Positions 9,019 to 17,143 are shown, counted from the first letter of the stretch. The stretch: 44,834 nucleotides of DNA from Proteobacteria bacterium UBA5122 (GCA_002415485.1 DHYU01000085.1:7594-52427); one strand, 5' to 3'. Notes: generated by a model from the letters alone, not told the origin. A program made the numbers and translations.

Positions 9019-9108
9019 AAACCACTATCTCCTTAATATTGCTTCCATACATTTCAGAACAACAATCACACACTTTACAATGCCGATCAGTATATCCAAA
9101 CTCATGCC

Positions 9109-9387
9109 ATGAGAACGCTAGCCATAATATTTTTATTTGCGCCTGCTCAGGCTGCTCCACCATTCAAAGCCACTCCCAGGGGCCAGCCCAGCACCCCCTA
9201 CATAAGCCCCCCCCAGGCGATACACAAAACAACACGTGCCTGGAACAATTACGACTATTATGACGGAGCGGCGCTCTACGGCATCGACATCCCCGCCAGC
9301 TTCATCGCCGATACCCTCATCCTCCCCTACGATCTTTATCAGTATTTACGTCGCCCAGCCCCTCCCCAGCCACCGTTTGCCCCTTAA
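9109..9387 (+). CDS. YceK/YidQ-like small envelope protein, possibly frameshifted
   Basis: 92-residue frame whose C-terminal part (residues ~60-83: GIDIPASFIADTLILPYDLY) matches the signature of the YceK/YidQ lipoprotein family, which has a D-x-P-x-S-x-x-x-D-T-L-x-L-P-x-D core. YceK homologues begin with a lipobox of the type SGC-S/G-S/T-I. In this frame there is no Cys, but the -1 frame at 9141-9164 encodes CACSGCSTIQ. A run of eight C at 9207-9214 and a run of five T at 9130-9134 could account for compensating indels. So this is either an intact gene that lost its lipidation Cys or one with two frame errors. Short signal-like N-terminus MRTLAIIFLF. Confidence 0.5.
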   Translation: MRTLAIIFLFAPAQAAPPFKATPRGQPSTPYISPPQAIHKTTRAWNNYDYYDGAALYGIDIPASFIADTLILPYDLYQYLRRPAPPQPPFAP

Positions 9388-9461
9388 CGCACAAGACTGG
9401 AGAAGCGCCCCCTAAAACCGATAAAATAGGGACGTTTACTGACAATTCAGAGATCAACACC

Positions 9462-10793
9462 TTGACCACATCCAACCCTTCGTTCGATGTCACCATCATT
9501 GGCGGCGGTATTTCCGGCAGCGCACTACTATTCATGCTCAGCCGTTATACCGACCTCAAGCGCATCGCCCTGATCGAAAAGCTGCCGCACATCGCTGCCC
9601 TGAATTCGCATGGCCGCAACAACAGCCAGACCCTGCACTGCGGCGACATCGAGACCAATTACACGCTGGAGAAGGCGCTGCAGGTGCAGGGTTCGGCGCA
9701 GATGCTGGTCAACTATGCCGCTCATTTTGATCGCAGCAATGAGCTGCTGCATAAATACCCGAAGATGGTGCTCGGGGTGGGCCCACAGGAATGCGCCGCG
9801 CTGCGTGAGCGGTTCAAGATCTTCAGCCCGCACTACAATGGCATGCAGTTGCTCGAAGCCGCCGACCTGGAGCGCGAAGAACCGGCATTGATGCGCGGCC
9901 GGCAGGAAGAGGTGGTTGCCCTCGGCGTGCTGAACGACTACAGCGCAGTCAATTTTCAGAAGGTGGCCGAATCCTTTGTCTCCCAGGCCCGCACGCAACA
10001 CGCCTGCGAGACCGAGATCATGCTCGGCACCAGTGTCAGCCGCATTGAGCAACGCGGCGACGGCTTTCGCGTCAACACCGACAAGGGCGTGCTCAATTCA
10101 CGCTTTGTCGTCGTCTCCGCCGGTGCCCACAGCCTGCTGTTCGCACAGAAGATGGGCTACGGCCACGAATACGCCTGCCTGCCGGTGGCGGGGAGTTTTT
10201 ATTACATCCCGAACCTGCTGCGCGGCAAGGTCTACACGGTACAAAACGACAAGCTGCCGTTTGCTGCGATCCACGGCGACCCCGACCTGCTGGTACCGGA
10301 CAAGACCCGCCTCGGCCCAACCGCGCTGGTGCTGCCGATGCTGGAGCGTTACCAGCCGTCGACCATCCCCGATTTCTTCAAGGTCTTCAGCTTCGACAAG
10401 GGTGTATTGAAGACCATGGGCGGCCTGCTCAAGGTCAGCGATGTGCGCAACTACATGCTGAAAAACATCCTGTTCGAAATACCCGTCATCCGCCGTCGCC
10501 TGTTCCTCAAGGATGCGCGCAAGATCATCCCCGAGCTACAGCTGGATCAACTGGAGTTCGCCAAACGGGTCGGCGGCATCCGCCCGGTGATGATCGACAA
10601 GGCCAATGCCAAGCTGCATCTGGGCGAGGCCAAGATCAATCCCGGCAACGGCATCATCTTCAACATGACGCCCTCACCCGGCGCCACCAGCTGCCTGTTC
10701 AATGCCGATAAAGACATGCGCATCGTCGCCGAGCGCCTGGGCTGCCAGATCGACGAGGCCCGCATCAACGAAGAACTGAAGACCGCCGGATGA
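9462..10793 (+). CDS. Malate:quinone-oxidoreductase-like FAD-dependent oxidoreductase
   Basis: 443-residue flavoprotein. The N-terminus has a dinucleotide-binding fold, DVTIIGGGISGSALL, followed by the Mqo-like RNNSQTLHCGDIETNYTLEKA segment, VVVSAGAHSLLFAQ, and a C-terminal NMTPSPGATSCLFN that corresponds to the SPGAST segment of Mqo. Mqo oxidises malate to oxaloacetate at the membrane and passes electrons to quinone. This protein is shorter than classic Mqo (~490-550) and diverged, so the substrate could be another 2-hydroxy acid. Start is TTG at 9462: the first ATG is beyond the FAD-binding motif. The stop overlaps the next gene (ATGA), so the pair is coupled. Confidence 0.75.
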   Translation: MTTSNPSFDVTIIGGGISGSALLFMLSRYTDLKRIALIEKLPHIAALNSHGRNNSQTLHCGDIETNYTLEKALQVQGSAQMLVNYAAHFDRSNELLHKYPKMVLGVGPQECAALRERFKIFSPHYNGMQLLEAADLEREEPALMRGRQEEVVALGVLNDYSAVNFQKVAESFVSQARTQHACETEIMLGTSVSRIEQRGDGFRVNTDKGVLNSRFVVVSAGAHSLLFAQKMGYGHEYACLPVAGSFYYIPNLLRGKVYTVQNDKLPFAAIHGDPDLLVPDKTRLGPTALVLPMLERYQPSTIPDFFKVFSFDKGVLKTMGGLLKVSDVRNYMLKNILFEIPVIRRRLFLKDARKIIPELQLDQLEFAKRVGGIRPVMIDKANAKLHLGEAKINPGNGIIFNMTPSPGATSCLFNADKDMRIVAERLGCQIDEARINEELKTAG

Positions 10794-11167
10794 GTGATCC
10801 CAAGGCCGGGGCGGTGGTTGTGGTCGGCGCCAGCCACAAACCCGAACGCTATTCACACCGCGCCATGCAAATGCTGCTCGCGGCGGGCTACACGACGATC
10901 CCGGTCCACCCGGCCTACGATGAACTGCTGGGACTGCCGGTGGTGCATCACATCCGCGACATCCAGCAGGCCGTCGACACCGTCACGCTCTACATCAATG
11001 CCGCGGGCAGCAGTGCGATCATCCAAGACCTGATCGCCCTGCGGCCGAAACGGGTGATCTTCAATCCCGGCAGCGAGAATCCCTTGCTGGAAAGGGCACT
11101 GGATGAGGCCGCCATCGCATACGAAAAGGCCTGTACGCTGGTGCTACTGCGTACAGGCCAATTCTAA
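10790..11167 (+). CDS. CoA-binding domain protein (YccU-like)
   Basis: 125-residue Rossmann-like protein of the CoA_binding_2 type: strand and loop AVVVVGASHKPERYSHRAM, then GYTTIPVHPAYDELLGLPV, and the central LYINAAGSS and RVIFNPGSEN motifs. Single-domain members of this family bind CoA or similar nucleotides; no enzymatic role is established. It is translationally coupled to the Mqo-like flavoprotein by a 4-nt overlap, which suggests the two act together, but nothing shows how. The stop is followed by 25 nt before the convergent gene's stop. Confidence 0.85.
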   Translation: MSDPKAGAVVVVGASHKPERYSHRAMQMLLAAGYTTIPVHPAYDELLGLPVVHHIRDIQQAVDTVTLYINAAGSSAIIQDLIALRPKRVIFNPGSENPLLERALDEAAIAYEKACTLVLLRTGQF

Positions 11168-11192
11168 GACTGCTGAAATATTGAAACGAAGC

Positions 11193-11630
11193 TTAGGCGC
11201 TGGTTTCCACCCAGCCAGCGGCACGCTTGATCGCCGCCACCTGCGACACGGCATAGGCCACCGCCACAAACGACACAAACGACACCACCGCACAGAGGGT
11301 GGCATTGCTGGCATTGCCCGCATTGAGGTGCTGCATCGCAAAGATGCCAAACAGGAAACCGACAAAACCCATGGCCCCCATCAGCAAGACATGATTCGAG
11401 GCGTCGATATACGAGACCTTGCCTTCCTTCAGAGAGTGCACCGCCAGCGGCCTCATGCCACCGTCCTCAACCGGCCCGGAGACAATCACCTCATCGCCAT
11501 CGCTCGCGTGTCGCTCCAGATCGCGGTGCAGCACCAGCTTCTTCTCACCGCCGAGCATACACTCAAACTTACCGCCCTTATCCAGCGCCTTGCGCGCAGA
11601 GATTTGGCCCCGCCAGATTTCCATCGCCAT
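11193..11630 (-). CDS. Hypothetical membrane protein
   Basis: About 145 residues with two C-terminal hydrophobic segments (HVLLMGAMGFVGFLFGIFAM and ATLCAVVSFVSFVAVAYAV). The N-terminal half is soluble and acidic-basic with a segment DLERHASDGDEVIVSGPV like an OB-type or small-beta domain. I chose ATG 11630 because a GGGGAGAG ribosome site lies 8 nt upstream; a TTG at 11648 would run through that site. Family not recognised. It converges with the Mqo-like/CoA-binding pair. Confidence 0.65.
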   Translation of the reverse strand: MAMEIWRGQISARKALDKGGKFECMLGGEKKLVLHRDLERHASDGDEVIVSGPVEDGGMRPLAVHSLKEGKVSYIDASNHVLLMGAMGFVGFLFGIFAMQHLNAGNASNATLCAVVSFVSFVAVAYAVSQVAAIKRAAGWVETSA

Positions 11631-11853
11631 CTGTGTTTCTCTCCCCAATGTTTTATTTATTGTGTATCTGCCGGGCTATGACCATGCCAGCGACACTTAA
11701 TTCCCAGCATTGTACCTGACGATCGGTCTCTATTGGGAACCTGCGCCGCCGACGCTAGTCCAAGCGACGATGCACAAGCCAAATGAATCAAGTAGAATCC
11801 CAGGCCATTATTTGCCCAACAGGGCGCAGCGCCAGGAATAACAAGGACCTATC

Positions 11854-12057
11854 ATGAAAGAATTACTCCGCTTCGCCGGTTACACAACCATCACCGTGAT
11901 CATGATCTTCATCCTGATCGAGGTTGCCCAATCCGGCGTGTCTGGCGGCACCCTCGCCCTCTGGTCGATCATCATCGTGGTCGTGCTGCCCGTCATCCTC
12001 GCCATCTGGGCCGACAAACGCTCACGACGCAAAAAGGCCGAAAGCGGCGCCGAATAA
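11854..12057 (+). CDS. Small two-helix membrane protein
   Basis: 67 residues, two predicted TM helices (TTITVIMIFILIEVA and LALWSIIIVVVLPVILAIW) separated by a short SGVSGG loop, and a basic cytoplasmic tail (DKRSRRKK). Ribosome site AAGGA 8 nt before ATG. A candidate promoter lies upstream (TGCACA at 11771, TAGAAT at 11793, 16-nt spacer). A strong hairpin terminator follows. Function unknown; size and layout resemble many small stress-related membrane proteins. Confidence 0.65.
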   Translation: MKELLRFAGYTTITVIMIFILIEVAQSGVSGGTLALWSIIIVVVLPVILAIWADKRSRRKKAESGAE

Positions 12058-12076
12058 ACGCTCTGCCTAAAAACAC

Positions 12077-12105
12077 AAAAGGCCCCGTCGAAAACGGGGC
12101 CTTTT
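12077..12105. terminator. Bidirectional rho-independent terminator
   Basis: Perfect 12-bp stem AAAAGGCCCCGT / ACGGGGCCTTTT with loop CGAAA. The A-run and T-run flanking the GC core let it work on both strands, ending the small membrane protein gene (+) and the choice-of-anchor-L gene (-). Confidence 0.9.
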
Positions 12106-12127
12106 GCTTTATGACGCTGAGACCGGC

Positions 12128-13435
12128 TTAGTGTGCCTTGATATTGCCACCCAGCACACGGTTATCACCTGAGTTCAGACCAGCATGTGGACCATCGATG
12201 ATTTGCAGATGGAAACGATCCTGTGCCTTCTTGCCATTACCACCGTCAGTGGCACTGACGCGGCAGATGTTCATCACACGCTCGTTGTCTGCACCTGGAT
12301 CGCGCACGGTACAGGTTGAGACGAACTCGACACCCACACCGTCAGCTGCGGGGACGATCTCAGTCAGATTTGCCTTGATCTTAACTTGCAGTGGGCTGCC
12401 TTTTTGGCTCGCCAGCGCGTAGTTCAGGTTCACATCGATGCCTTGCTTCTTGGCAATGATATTGAAACCGAAGTTGCCGCTGGCCACAGTACCGCCACCC
12501 GTCATCTTGTTGAAGTTCATTGCTGGAACCGGGGCAGTGATATCACAGGCATCACCCGCGCCATCGCCGTCCTGGTCAATCTGATCAGGATTGGCCACGG
12601 TCACGCAGTTATCCAGGCTGTCAGACACACCGTCGCCATCCTCATCAGCAGGACGTGATTTAAAACTGGCCGCCTTCAGGAATACATTCGAGTCGTAGAA
12701 AAAGTCACCTGCGTCGGCGATCACCAGCTTCATGTGATGCACTTGGCCAGGCACAACATTGGCCTCGGCCGACAACACGACCGTCAGACCGTCCATGCCG
12801 GTATACAGATGGCCACCGCCATCCCACACGCTGTTATTGATGTAGTACTGAGGATTACTGGCATTGAAACCGTAAGGATTGCCACCATTCACATTATTGA
12901 TCGTGACCGGCACATCGCTGCCAGGCACCAGCGCGATGTTTTTGCCATCCATATAAAAACCAAATACATCGTTGTACTGGCTGTTCACCCACTCGTTATA
13001 TTCCTCAGAGGCGAACACGTATTGGAACGACACCGTATCGGCATCGGCAACGAAATCAAACTCCAGCACAGTCGCATCATAGGTTTGATAGCCATTGACC
13101 AGACCATCCAGATCAGTGTCACCGGCCTGAAAGTGTGGCCAACCAGAATATTCACTGACGTTGGCGCCTTCGACAAATCCAATATTTCCAGTAGACAGAA
13201 TCACTCCTGAATCGAAACCAATCACCGACTCCGCGTTGCCAAAGGTCCCCATCGCACCCATGCCACCCCGGACCGACACGTTGCTCACCACGACACCTTC
13301 GCCCAACAACTTGGCGACCAACTCTTCTGCAGAAGAGACTGGTTGTGTGGAGATTTGAGCCTGCGCCATCGGCAGACCCGCTAAAACCAAAGATACTGCT
13401 ACACCCATACGCTTGATTGCTGACTGATATGTCAT
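12128..13435 (-). CDS. Secreted choice-of-anchor-L protein with calcium-binding TSP3 repeats
   Basis: 435 residues with signal peptide (AVSLVLAGLPMAQA, cleavage before QIST). Residues ~30-265 match the choice-of-anchor-L family: VVVSNVSVRGG, GFDSGVILSTG, a FDFVADADTVSFQYVFASEEYNEW core and LTVVLSAEANVVPG. Residues ~268-300 hold two thrombospondin type 3-like calcium loops, DEDGDGVSDSLDNC and DQDGDGAGDACD. The C-terminal ~130 residues (KMTGGGTVASGNFGFNI to VLGGNI) look like the post-COAP-1 domain. No C-terminal sorting motif is visible. Ribosome site AGGGGTG 8 nt before ATG. Transcript leader carries a GEMM riboswitch, so production should depend on c-di-GMP, in line with a surface or matrix adhesin role. 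The role is inferred. Confidence 0.85.
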   Translation of the reverse strand: MTYQSAIKRMGVAVSLVLAGLPMAQAQISTQPVSSAEELVAKLLGEGVVVSNVSVRGGMGAMGTFGNAESVIGFDSGVILSTGNIGFVEGANVSEYSGWPHFQAGDTDLDGLVNGYQTYDATVLEFDFVADADTVSFQYVFASEEYNEWVNSQYNDVFGFYMDGKNIALVPGSDVPVTINNVNGGNPYGFNASNPQYYINNSVWDGGGHLYTGMDGLTVVLSAEANVVPGQVHHMKLVIADAGDFFYDSNVFLKAASFKSRPADEDGDGVSDSLDNCVTVANPDQIDQDGDGAGDACDITAPVPAMNFNKMTGGGTVASGNFGFNIIAKKQGIDVNLNYALASQKGSPLQVKIKANLTEIVPAADGVGVEFVSTCTVRDPGADNERVMNICRVSATDGGNGKKAQDRFHLQIIDGPHAGLNSGDNRVLGGNIKAH

Positions 13436-13449
13436 TTTTATTCACCCCT

Positions 13450-13515
13450 GTTGGTAACCGTTCGACCCCGAAGGGCACTGGCTTTGCGTCACCACGTTGC
13501 CGTGGCTTTGCCTTT
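13450..13515 (-). promoter_or_regulatory. Cyclic di-GMP-I (GEMM) riboswitch
   Basis: Read on the - strand the leader contains GGCAAAGCC, a hairpin CCACG-GCAA-CGTGG with a GNRA tetraloop, the GEMM hallmark GACGCAAAGCC, a short second stem closed by UUCG (GCCC-TTCG-GGGT), and GGTTACC. This order (GGCAAA, GNRA hairpin, GACGCAAAGCC, P3, GGUUACC) is that of the c-di-GMP-I aptamer, here with a shortened P3. It ends next to the AGGGGTG ribosome site of the downstream gene, which could be sequestered by CACCCCC upstream (13542-13548 region). Control direction (on or off) cannot be read. Confidence 0.78.
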
Positions 13516-13574
13516 TTCTATTGAGCACTGCTCAACACTCTGGGGGTGTTATTGGTCGCAGACGATCATTTCTT

Positions 13575-13590
13575 CGTGACCTGGATCACA
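13575..13590 (-). promoter_or_regulatory. Crp/Vfr-type binding site with promoter for the anchor-L gene
   Basis: CGTGA-CCTGGA-TCACA matches the TGTGA-N6-TCACA consensus in 9 of 10 positions. On the - strand a weak -10 (AATAAC, 13548-13553) implies a start near 13541, which places the site centre at -41.5, the class II activator position. The transcript would then begin just before a TTGAGC-ACT-GCTCAA inverted repeat (13521-13535) and the riboswitch. Confidence 0.5.
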
Positions 13591-13643
13591 CTCCTGATCG
13601 CCCGCCAAACATTTAACAAATTGTTAACAAATTCCATCCTTTT

Positions 13644-14294
13644 TTAGGGCATAGACCCTATCCAGCGTACTGTTTTGGCCAAATATCTGGCTGAGCGCAG
13701 CGGCCAACTGTGCCCCACCTCCGGATATTCGACCTGCGCGCCGTGAAACCGCGCCGCCAGTGCCTCGCTGCGCCGGCGCATGAACGGGGTCTCTTGCTGA
13801 CCGATCAGGTGCAGACTGGGGATCGCGAACGCCTCCGGCAGCTGCGCCACATAACGCGGATCGGCCGGCAGCGCGCCGCCGGCAAACATCGCCCACCGAA
13901 ACGCCTGCGGCTGCGCCATCAGCAAGGCGGTCACCATCACCGTGCCCTGGCTCCAGCCGATCAGCCCCGCAAACGGCCCCTCCGTCTCGATCAGCTGTTG
14001 CAGCAGGGCCTCGCTCTGCTCGATGAATTGATAATGCGGCGGTGTCGACTCCGTCGCCCGATACCAGGCCCAGTTCAGCCCAGGCCCCACACGCTCCGGC
14101 GGCAGCTCGGCACCGATACGCGCCCACACCCGGCGCACCTCGTCCTCCGGGCAGGGCACCGGCGCCTGCGGACACACCAGTTGATAGGACTCGCCCAGGG
14201 CCGCCTGCAGCGGCACCAGCCAGCGCTGCATCCAGGCCTGATTCATCGAATAGCCATGCAGACAGAGGATCTTGTACGGAGACGTTGGCGACAT
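13644..14294 (-). CDS. FSH1/esterase-like serine hydrolase
   Basis: 216-residue alpha/beta hydrolase. LCLHGYSMNQAWMQ near the N-terminus, nucleophile elbow GWSQG in FAGLIGWSQGTVM, an Asp/Glu region and His in VEYPEVGHSWP are typical of the FSH1-like family (fungal FSH1, human OVCA2). Start: ATG 14294 has a TGGA motif 7 nt upstream, whereas ATG 14300 has it only 2 nt upstream; either is possible. A much longer open frame runs upstream but is antisense to dusC and is not real. Divergent from dusC with a 45-nt gap. Substrate unknown, probably an acyl ester. Confidence 0.8.
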   Translation of the reverse strand: MSPTSPYKILCLHGYSMNQAWMQRWLVPLQAALGESYQLVCPQAPVPCPEDEVRRVWARIGAELPPERVGPGLNWAWYRATESTPPHYQFIEQSEALLQQLIETEGPFAGLIGWSQGTVMVTALLMAQPQAFRWAMFAGGALPADPRYVAQLPEAFAIPSLHLIGQQETPFMRRRSEALAARFHGAQVEYPEVGHSWPLRSARYLAKTVRWIGSMP

Positions 14295-14339
14295 GTTCAT
14301 TCCAGTATAATAACCGGCCACACCCAAGCCAGCAGCCTC

Positions 14340-15314
14340 ATGAAGATCATCCTCGCCCCGATGGAAGGGGTCATCGACCACCACATGCGCGACATCCTCA
14401 CCGCCGTCGGCGGTTTTGATACCTGCGTCACCGAGTTCCTGCGTGTGGTCGACCGCCGCCTGCCCAAACGCGTCTTTTATCGGCTGTGCCCCGAGTTGAC
14501 CAATGGAGGCCACACCGCCCACGGCGTGCCGGTGATCCTGCAACTGCTCGGCGGCGTGCCGGAGGCCATGGCGGTCAACGCGGCCCGCGCCGCTGAGCTC
14601 GGCACACCCGGCATCGACATCAACTTCGGCTGCCCGTCACGCTTCGTCAATCGCAAGGCGGGCGGCGCCATCCTGCTGAAGGAACCACAGCGCGTCGAGG
14701 CCATCGTCCGCGCCGTGCGTGAGGCCGTACCATCGCACATCCCGGTCTCGGCCAAGATCCGCCTCGGCTACGACTCCACCGACCTGGCGCTCGACAACGC
14801 CCACGCCGTCGAGGCCGGCGGCGCCGGATTCATCACCGTCCACGCCCGCACCAAGGCCGAGGGCTACCGCCCCCCCGCCCACTGGCACTGGCTGGCGCGC
14901 ATCCGCGAGGCGCTGACGATCCCCGTCATCGCCAATGGCGATATCAACAGCGTCGACGATTACCTGCGCTGCCGTGACATCAGCGGCTGCGACGACATCA
15001 TGCTCGGTCGCGGCGCCATCGCCAGCCCCAACCTCGCCGCGCAGATCAAGCAAAATCAGACGCAACACATGCACTGGCCCCAGGTCGCACAGCTGATCCA
15101 CGATCTCGCCGGGCGCATGGCGCAACAACCGGAGATCCGTGAACGATACATCCTCGGCCGCGTCAAACAGTGGACCGCGATGATCCGCCGCCAACACCCC
15201 GCCGCCGGCGACTGGTTTGGCGAGATCCGCCAGATCAAAGACTATACGCAGCTGATGCAGGCCCTTGAGCTACAGGCTCATGGCAGCACCGCCTCGCTGA
15301 CACAACCGGGCTAG
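14340..15314 (+). CDS. dusC: tRNA-dihydrouridine(16) synthase DusC
   Basis: 324-residue FMN enzyme reducing uridine in the tRNA D-loop. It aligns closely in the motifs I recall for DusC: ILAPMEGVIDHHMR at the N-terminus, CVTEFLRVVD, catalytic Cys in INFGCPSRFVNRKAGGA, SAKIRLGYDS, TVHARTKAEGY, IPVIANGDI and IMLGRGAI. These match the DusC branch better than DusA or DusB (single Pro-Ser after the Cys and the RVVD motif). Start at ATG 14340; the in-frame extension back to 13710 is antisense to the hydrolase gene and has no gene-like content. Adjacent to the divergent hydrolase. Confidence 0.92.
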   Translation: MKIILAPMEGVIDHHMRDILTAVGGFDTCVTEFLRVVDRRLPKRVFYRLCPELTNGGHTAHGVPVILQLLGGVPEAMAVNAARAAELGTPGIDINFGCPSRFVNRKAGGAILLKEPQRVEAIVRAVREAVPSHIPVSAKIRLGYDSTDLALDNAHAVEAGGAGFITVHARTKAEGYRPPAHWHWLARIREALTIPVIANGDINSVDDYLRCRDISGCDDIMLGRGAIASPNLAAQIKQNQTQHMHWPQVAQLIHDLAGRMAQQPEIRERYILGRVKQWTAMIRRQHPAAGDWFGEIRQIKDYTQLMQALELQAHGSTASLTQPG

Positions 15315-15388
15315 GTTAACCAGACTGGCTTAACCGGGGGCGCAATTGTATAGTGGTGCCGAACACGCATTCACCTACAGGTTTTAGT

Positions 15389-16039
15389 ATGAACAAGATC
15401 ATCGCACTCTTTGCCACCCTGCTCTTCATCAGCGCCAGCGCCCATGCCGGCATGGAAGTCATCACCCCCGATGGCAAACGCGCCCTGTTAAAAGATGACG
15501 GCACCTGGATCTACGTCGACGCCCTCAGCGATGGCGAGCAAAAGGCACGCTTTGCCTATCTCACCGTCGAGAACGAACGCGCCCACGGACGCAATTGCAC
15601 CTATGGCCTGCGCCTGCAAAACGACCTCACCACCGAGATCAAAGACATCGTGCTGTTCTTTGCCGCCCATAACCACGAAGGGGTGATGTACGAAACCGCC
15701 ACCCGTGGTTTTCAACGCATCAAACCGACCAACTCGCAATACAAAGAGATCATGTTTCGCGACATCAGCTGTGATGACATTCAATACATCCGCGTCCACG
15801 GTGGCGACCGCTGCGAGATCGGCGACCTGAATAAATTCTCTGCTGAAAAGGGCACCTGCCTCGAACAGGTCTATGTGGAAAGCAGTGACCTGATCAATAT
15901 CTTCAAGCGCTATCACGAAGAAGAGCCCAAAGAAGAAAATGAAGAAGGCAGCGCAGGCGAAGAAGGGAATTACGAAGATCAATTCATCGATGACGGTTTG
16001 GATGGTTCGCTGGGCAGTGAAAACTCGGATCTGATGTAA
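15389..16039 (+). CDS. Exported hypothetical protein, acidic C-terminus
   Basis: 216-residue protein with signal peptide (IIALFATLLFISASAHA, cleavage before GMEV). The N-terminal motif EVITPDGKRALLKDDGTW is shared by several small periplasmic families in gammaproteobacteria. It contains four Cys in the mature part (RNCTYG, ISCDD, DRCEIG, GTCLEQ) that may form disulfides. The last ~40 residues are highly acidic (EEEPKEENEEG). Start ATG 15389 preceded by AGG 6 nt upstream; the longer frame from 15353 would bury the signal. Followed after 6 nt by the sugar dehydrogenase gene, so likely one operon. Confidence 0.7.
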   Translation: MNKIIALFATLLFISASAHAGMEVITPDGKRALLKDDGTWIYVDALSDGEQKARFAYLTVENERAHGRNCTYGLRLQNDLTTEIKDIVLFFAAHNHEGVMYETATRGFQRIKPTNSQYKEIMFRDISCDDIQYIRVHGGDRCEIGDLNKFSAEKGTCLEQVYVESSDLINIFKRYHEEEPKEENEEGSAGEEGNYEDQFIDDGLDGSLGSENSDLM

Positions 16040-16045
16040 GCCTCC

Positions 16046-17143
16046 ATGCTTAAGCGCGTCGCCAGCGGACTCATTGCAGGCCTGTTCGTATTCTCCAGCG
16101 CTACCAACGCGCAAGGCTTTAACGTAGACATCATCAGCGACGGACTGGAACACCCCTGGTCCGTCGCTTTTTTATCTGAACACAAAATCCTCGTCACAGA
16201 ACGCCCCGGCCGCCTGCGCCTGATCGAAAACGGCAAGCTGCACCCACAGGCCATTCAAGGCCTGCCGGATATCGCCGCCGTCGGCCAAGGCGGCCTGCTG
16301 GATGTCGTACTGCATCCCAACTACCAAGACAACGGCTGGATCTATTTCAGCTACGCCGCAAAAGACAGCGCAGGCCAAGGCACCGCCGTCGCCCGCGCCA
16401 AACTCGACGGCCTGCAGCTACGCAATCTCGAAGTGCTGTTCTCAATGCCCTACAAGACCAGCAGTGGCCATCACTTCGGTTCACGCCTCACCTTCGACAA
16501 ACAGGGTTATCTCTATTTCAGCATCGGCGATCGAGGCGACCCTGAACGCGCGCAATCACTCAGCGATCATGCCGGCAGCATCATCCGCCTGCACGACGAC
16601 GGCCGCATCCCTGCCGACAACCCGTTTGTTGGTGTCACCAGCCTGAAAGGCGAGATCTACAGCTACGGCCATCGCAACCCACAAGGCATGGCCTTAAACC
16701 CCACGACGGGTGAGATCTGGATACACGAACACGGCCCGCAAGGTGGCGACGAGATCAACCGCATCCAGGGCGGCAAAAATTATGGCTGGCCCACCATCAC
16801 CTATGGCCGCAACTACGTGCTCGGTACCAAGATCGGCGAAGGCACGCACAAAGAAGGTTTGGAACAACCCCTGCTGCAATGGACGCCCTCCATCGCTCCC
16901 TCCGGCATGGTCTTTTATCAGGGCGATGCCTTCCCGCAATGGCAGGGCCAATTGTTCATCGGCGCATTGAAATATCAAATGCTGGTCAGACTCAGCGTCG
17001 ATGGTGAACAAGTCATCGAACAGGAACGTCTGCTGGAAAAAGAATACGGCCGCATCCGCGACGTGCGCGTCGGCCCCGATGATTATCTATATCTGCTCAC
17101 CGATGACGACAATGGCAAACTGCTGCGTTTAACACCACGTTAA
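16046..17143 (+). CDS. PQQ-dependent aldose sugar dehydrogenase (YliI-like)
   Basis: 365-residue periplasmic beta-propeller with signal peptide (GLIAGLFVFSSATNA). Motifs of soluble PQQ glucose/sorbosone dehydrogenases are present: GLEHPWSVAFL, ILVTERPGRLRL, GQGGLLDVVLHP, the catalytic His in SGHHFGSRLTF, FSIGDRGD, SYGHRNPQG, and the PQQ/Ca region WIHEHGPQGGDEIN with KNYGWP. It would oxidise aldose sugars and pass electrons to a quinone or cytochrome. The PQQ synthesis genes are not in the window. Lies 6 nt after the acidic exported protein, whose function might be linked; the next gene starts directly after its stop (TAAATG). Confidence 0.88.
   Translation: MLKRVASGLIAGLFVFSSATNAQGFNVDIISDGLEHPWSVAFLSEHKILVTERPGRLRLIENGKLHPQAIQGLPDIAAVGQGGLLDVVLHPNYQDNGWIYFSYAAKDSAGQGTAVARAKLDGLQLRNLEVLFSMPYKTSSGHHFGSRLTFDKQGYLYFSIGDRGDPERAQSLSDHAGSIIRLHDDGRIPADNPFVGVTSLKGEIYSYGHRNPQGMALNPTTGEIWIHEHGPQGGDEINRIQGGKNYGWPTITYGRNYVLGTKIGEGTHKEGLEQPLLQWTPSIAPSGMVFYQGDAFPQWQGQLFIGALKYQMLVRLSVDGEQVIEQERLLEKEYGRIRDVRVGPDDYLYLLTDDDNGKLLRLTPR

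Noticed and set aside
9039..9263. 74-codon + frame containing CACSGCSTIQ as a separate lipoprotein gene
   Set aside because: Its N-terminus is not a signal peptide and its C-terminus has no family signature; treated instead as part of a possible frameshift in the YceK-like gene.
13710..14339. N-terminal extension of the dusC frame
   Set aside because: It is antisense to the FSH1-like hydrolase, which has good motifs, and DusC alignment begins at ATG 14340.
14301..14543. N-terminal extension of the hydrolase frame
   Set aside because: It lies on the reverse of the dusC 5' end and adds no recognisable sequence before the LCLHGYS motif.
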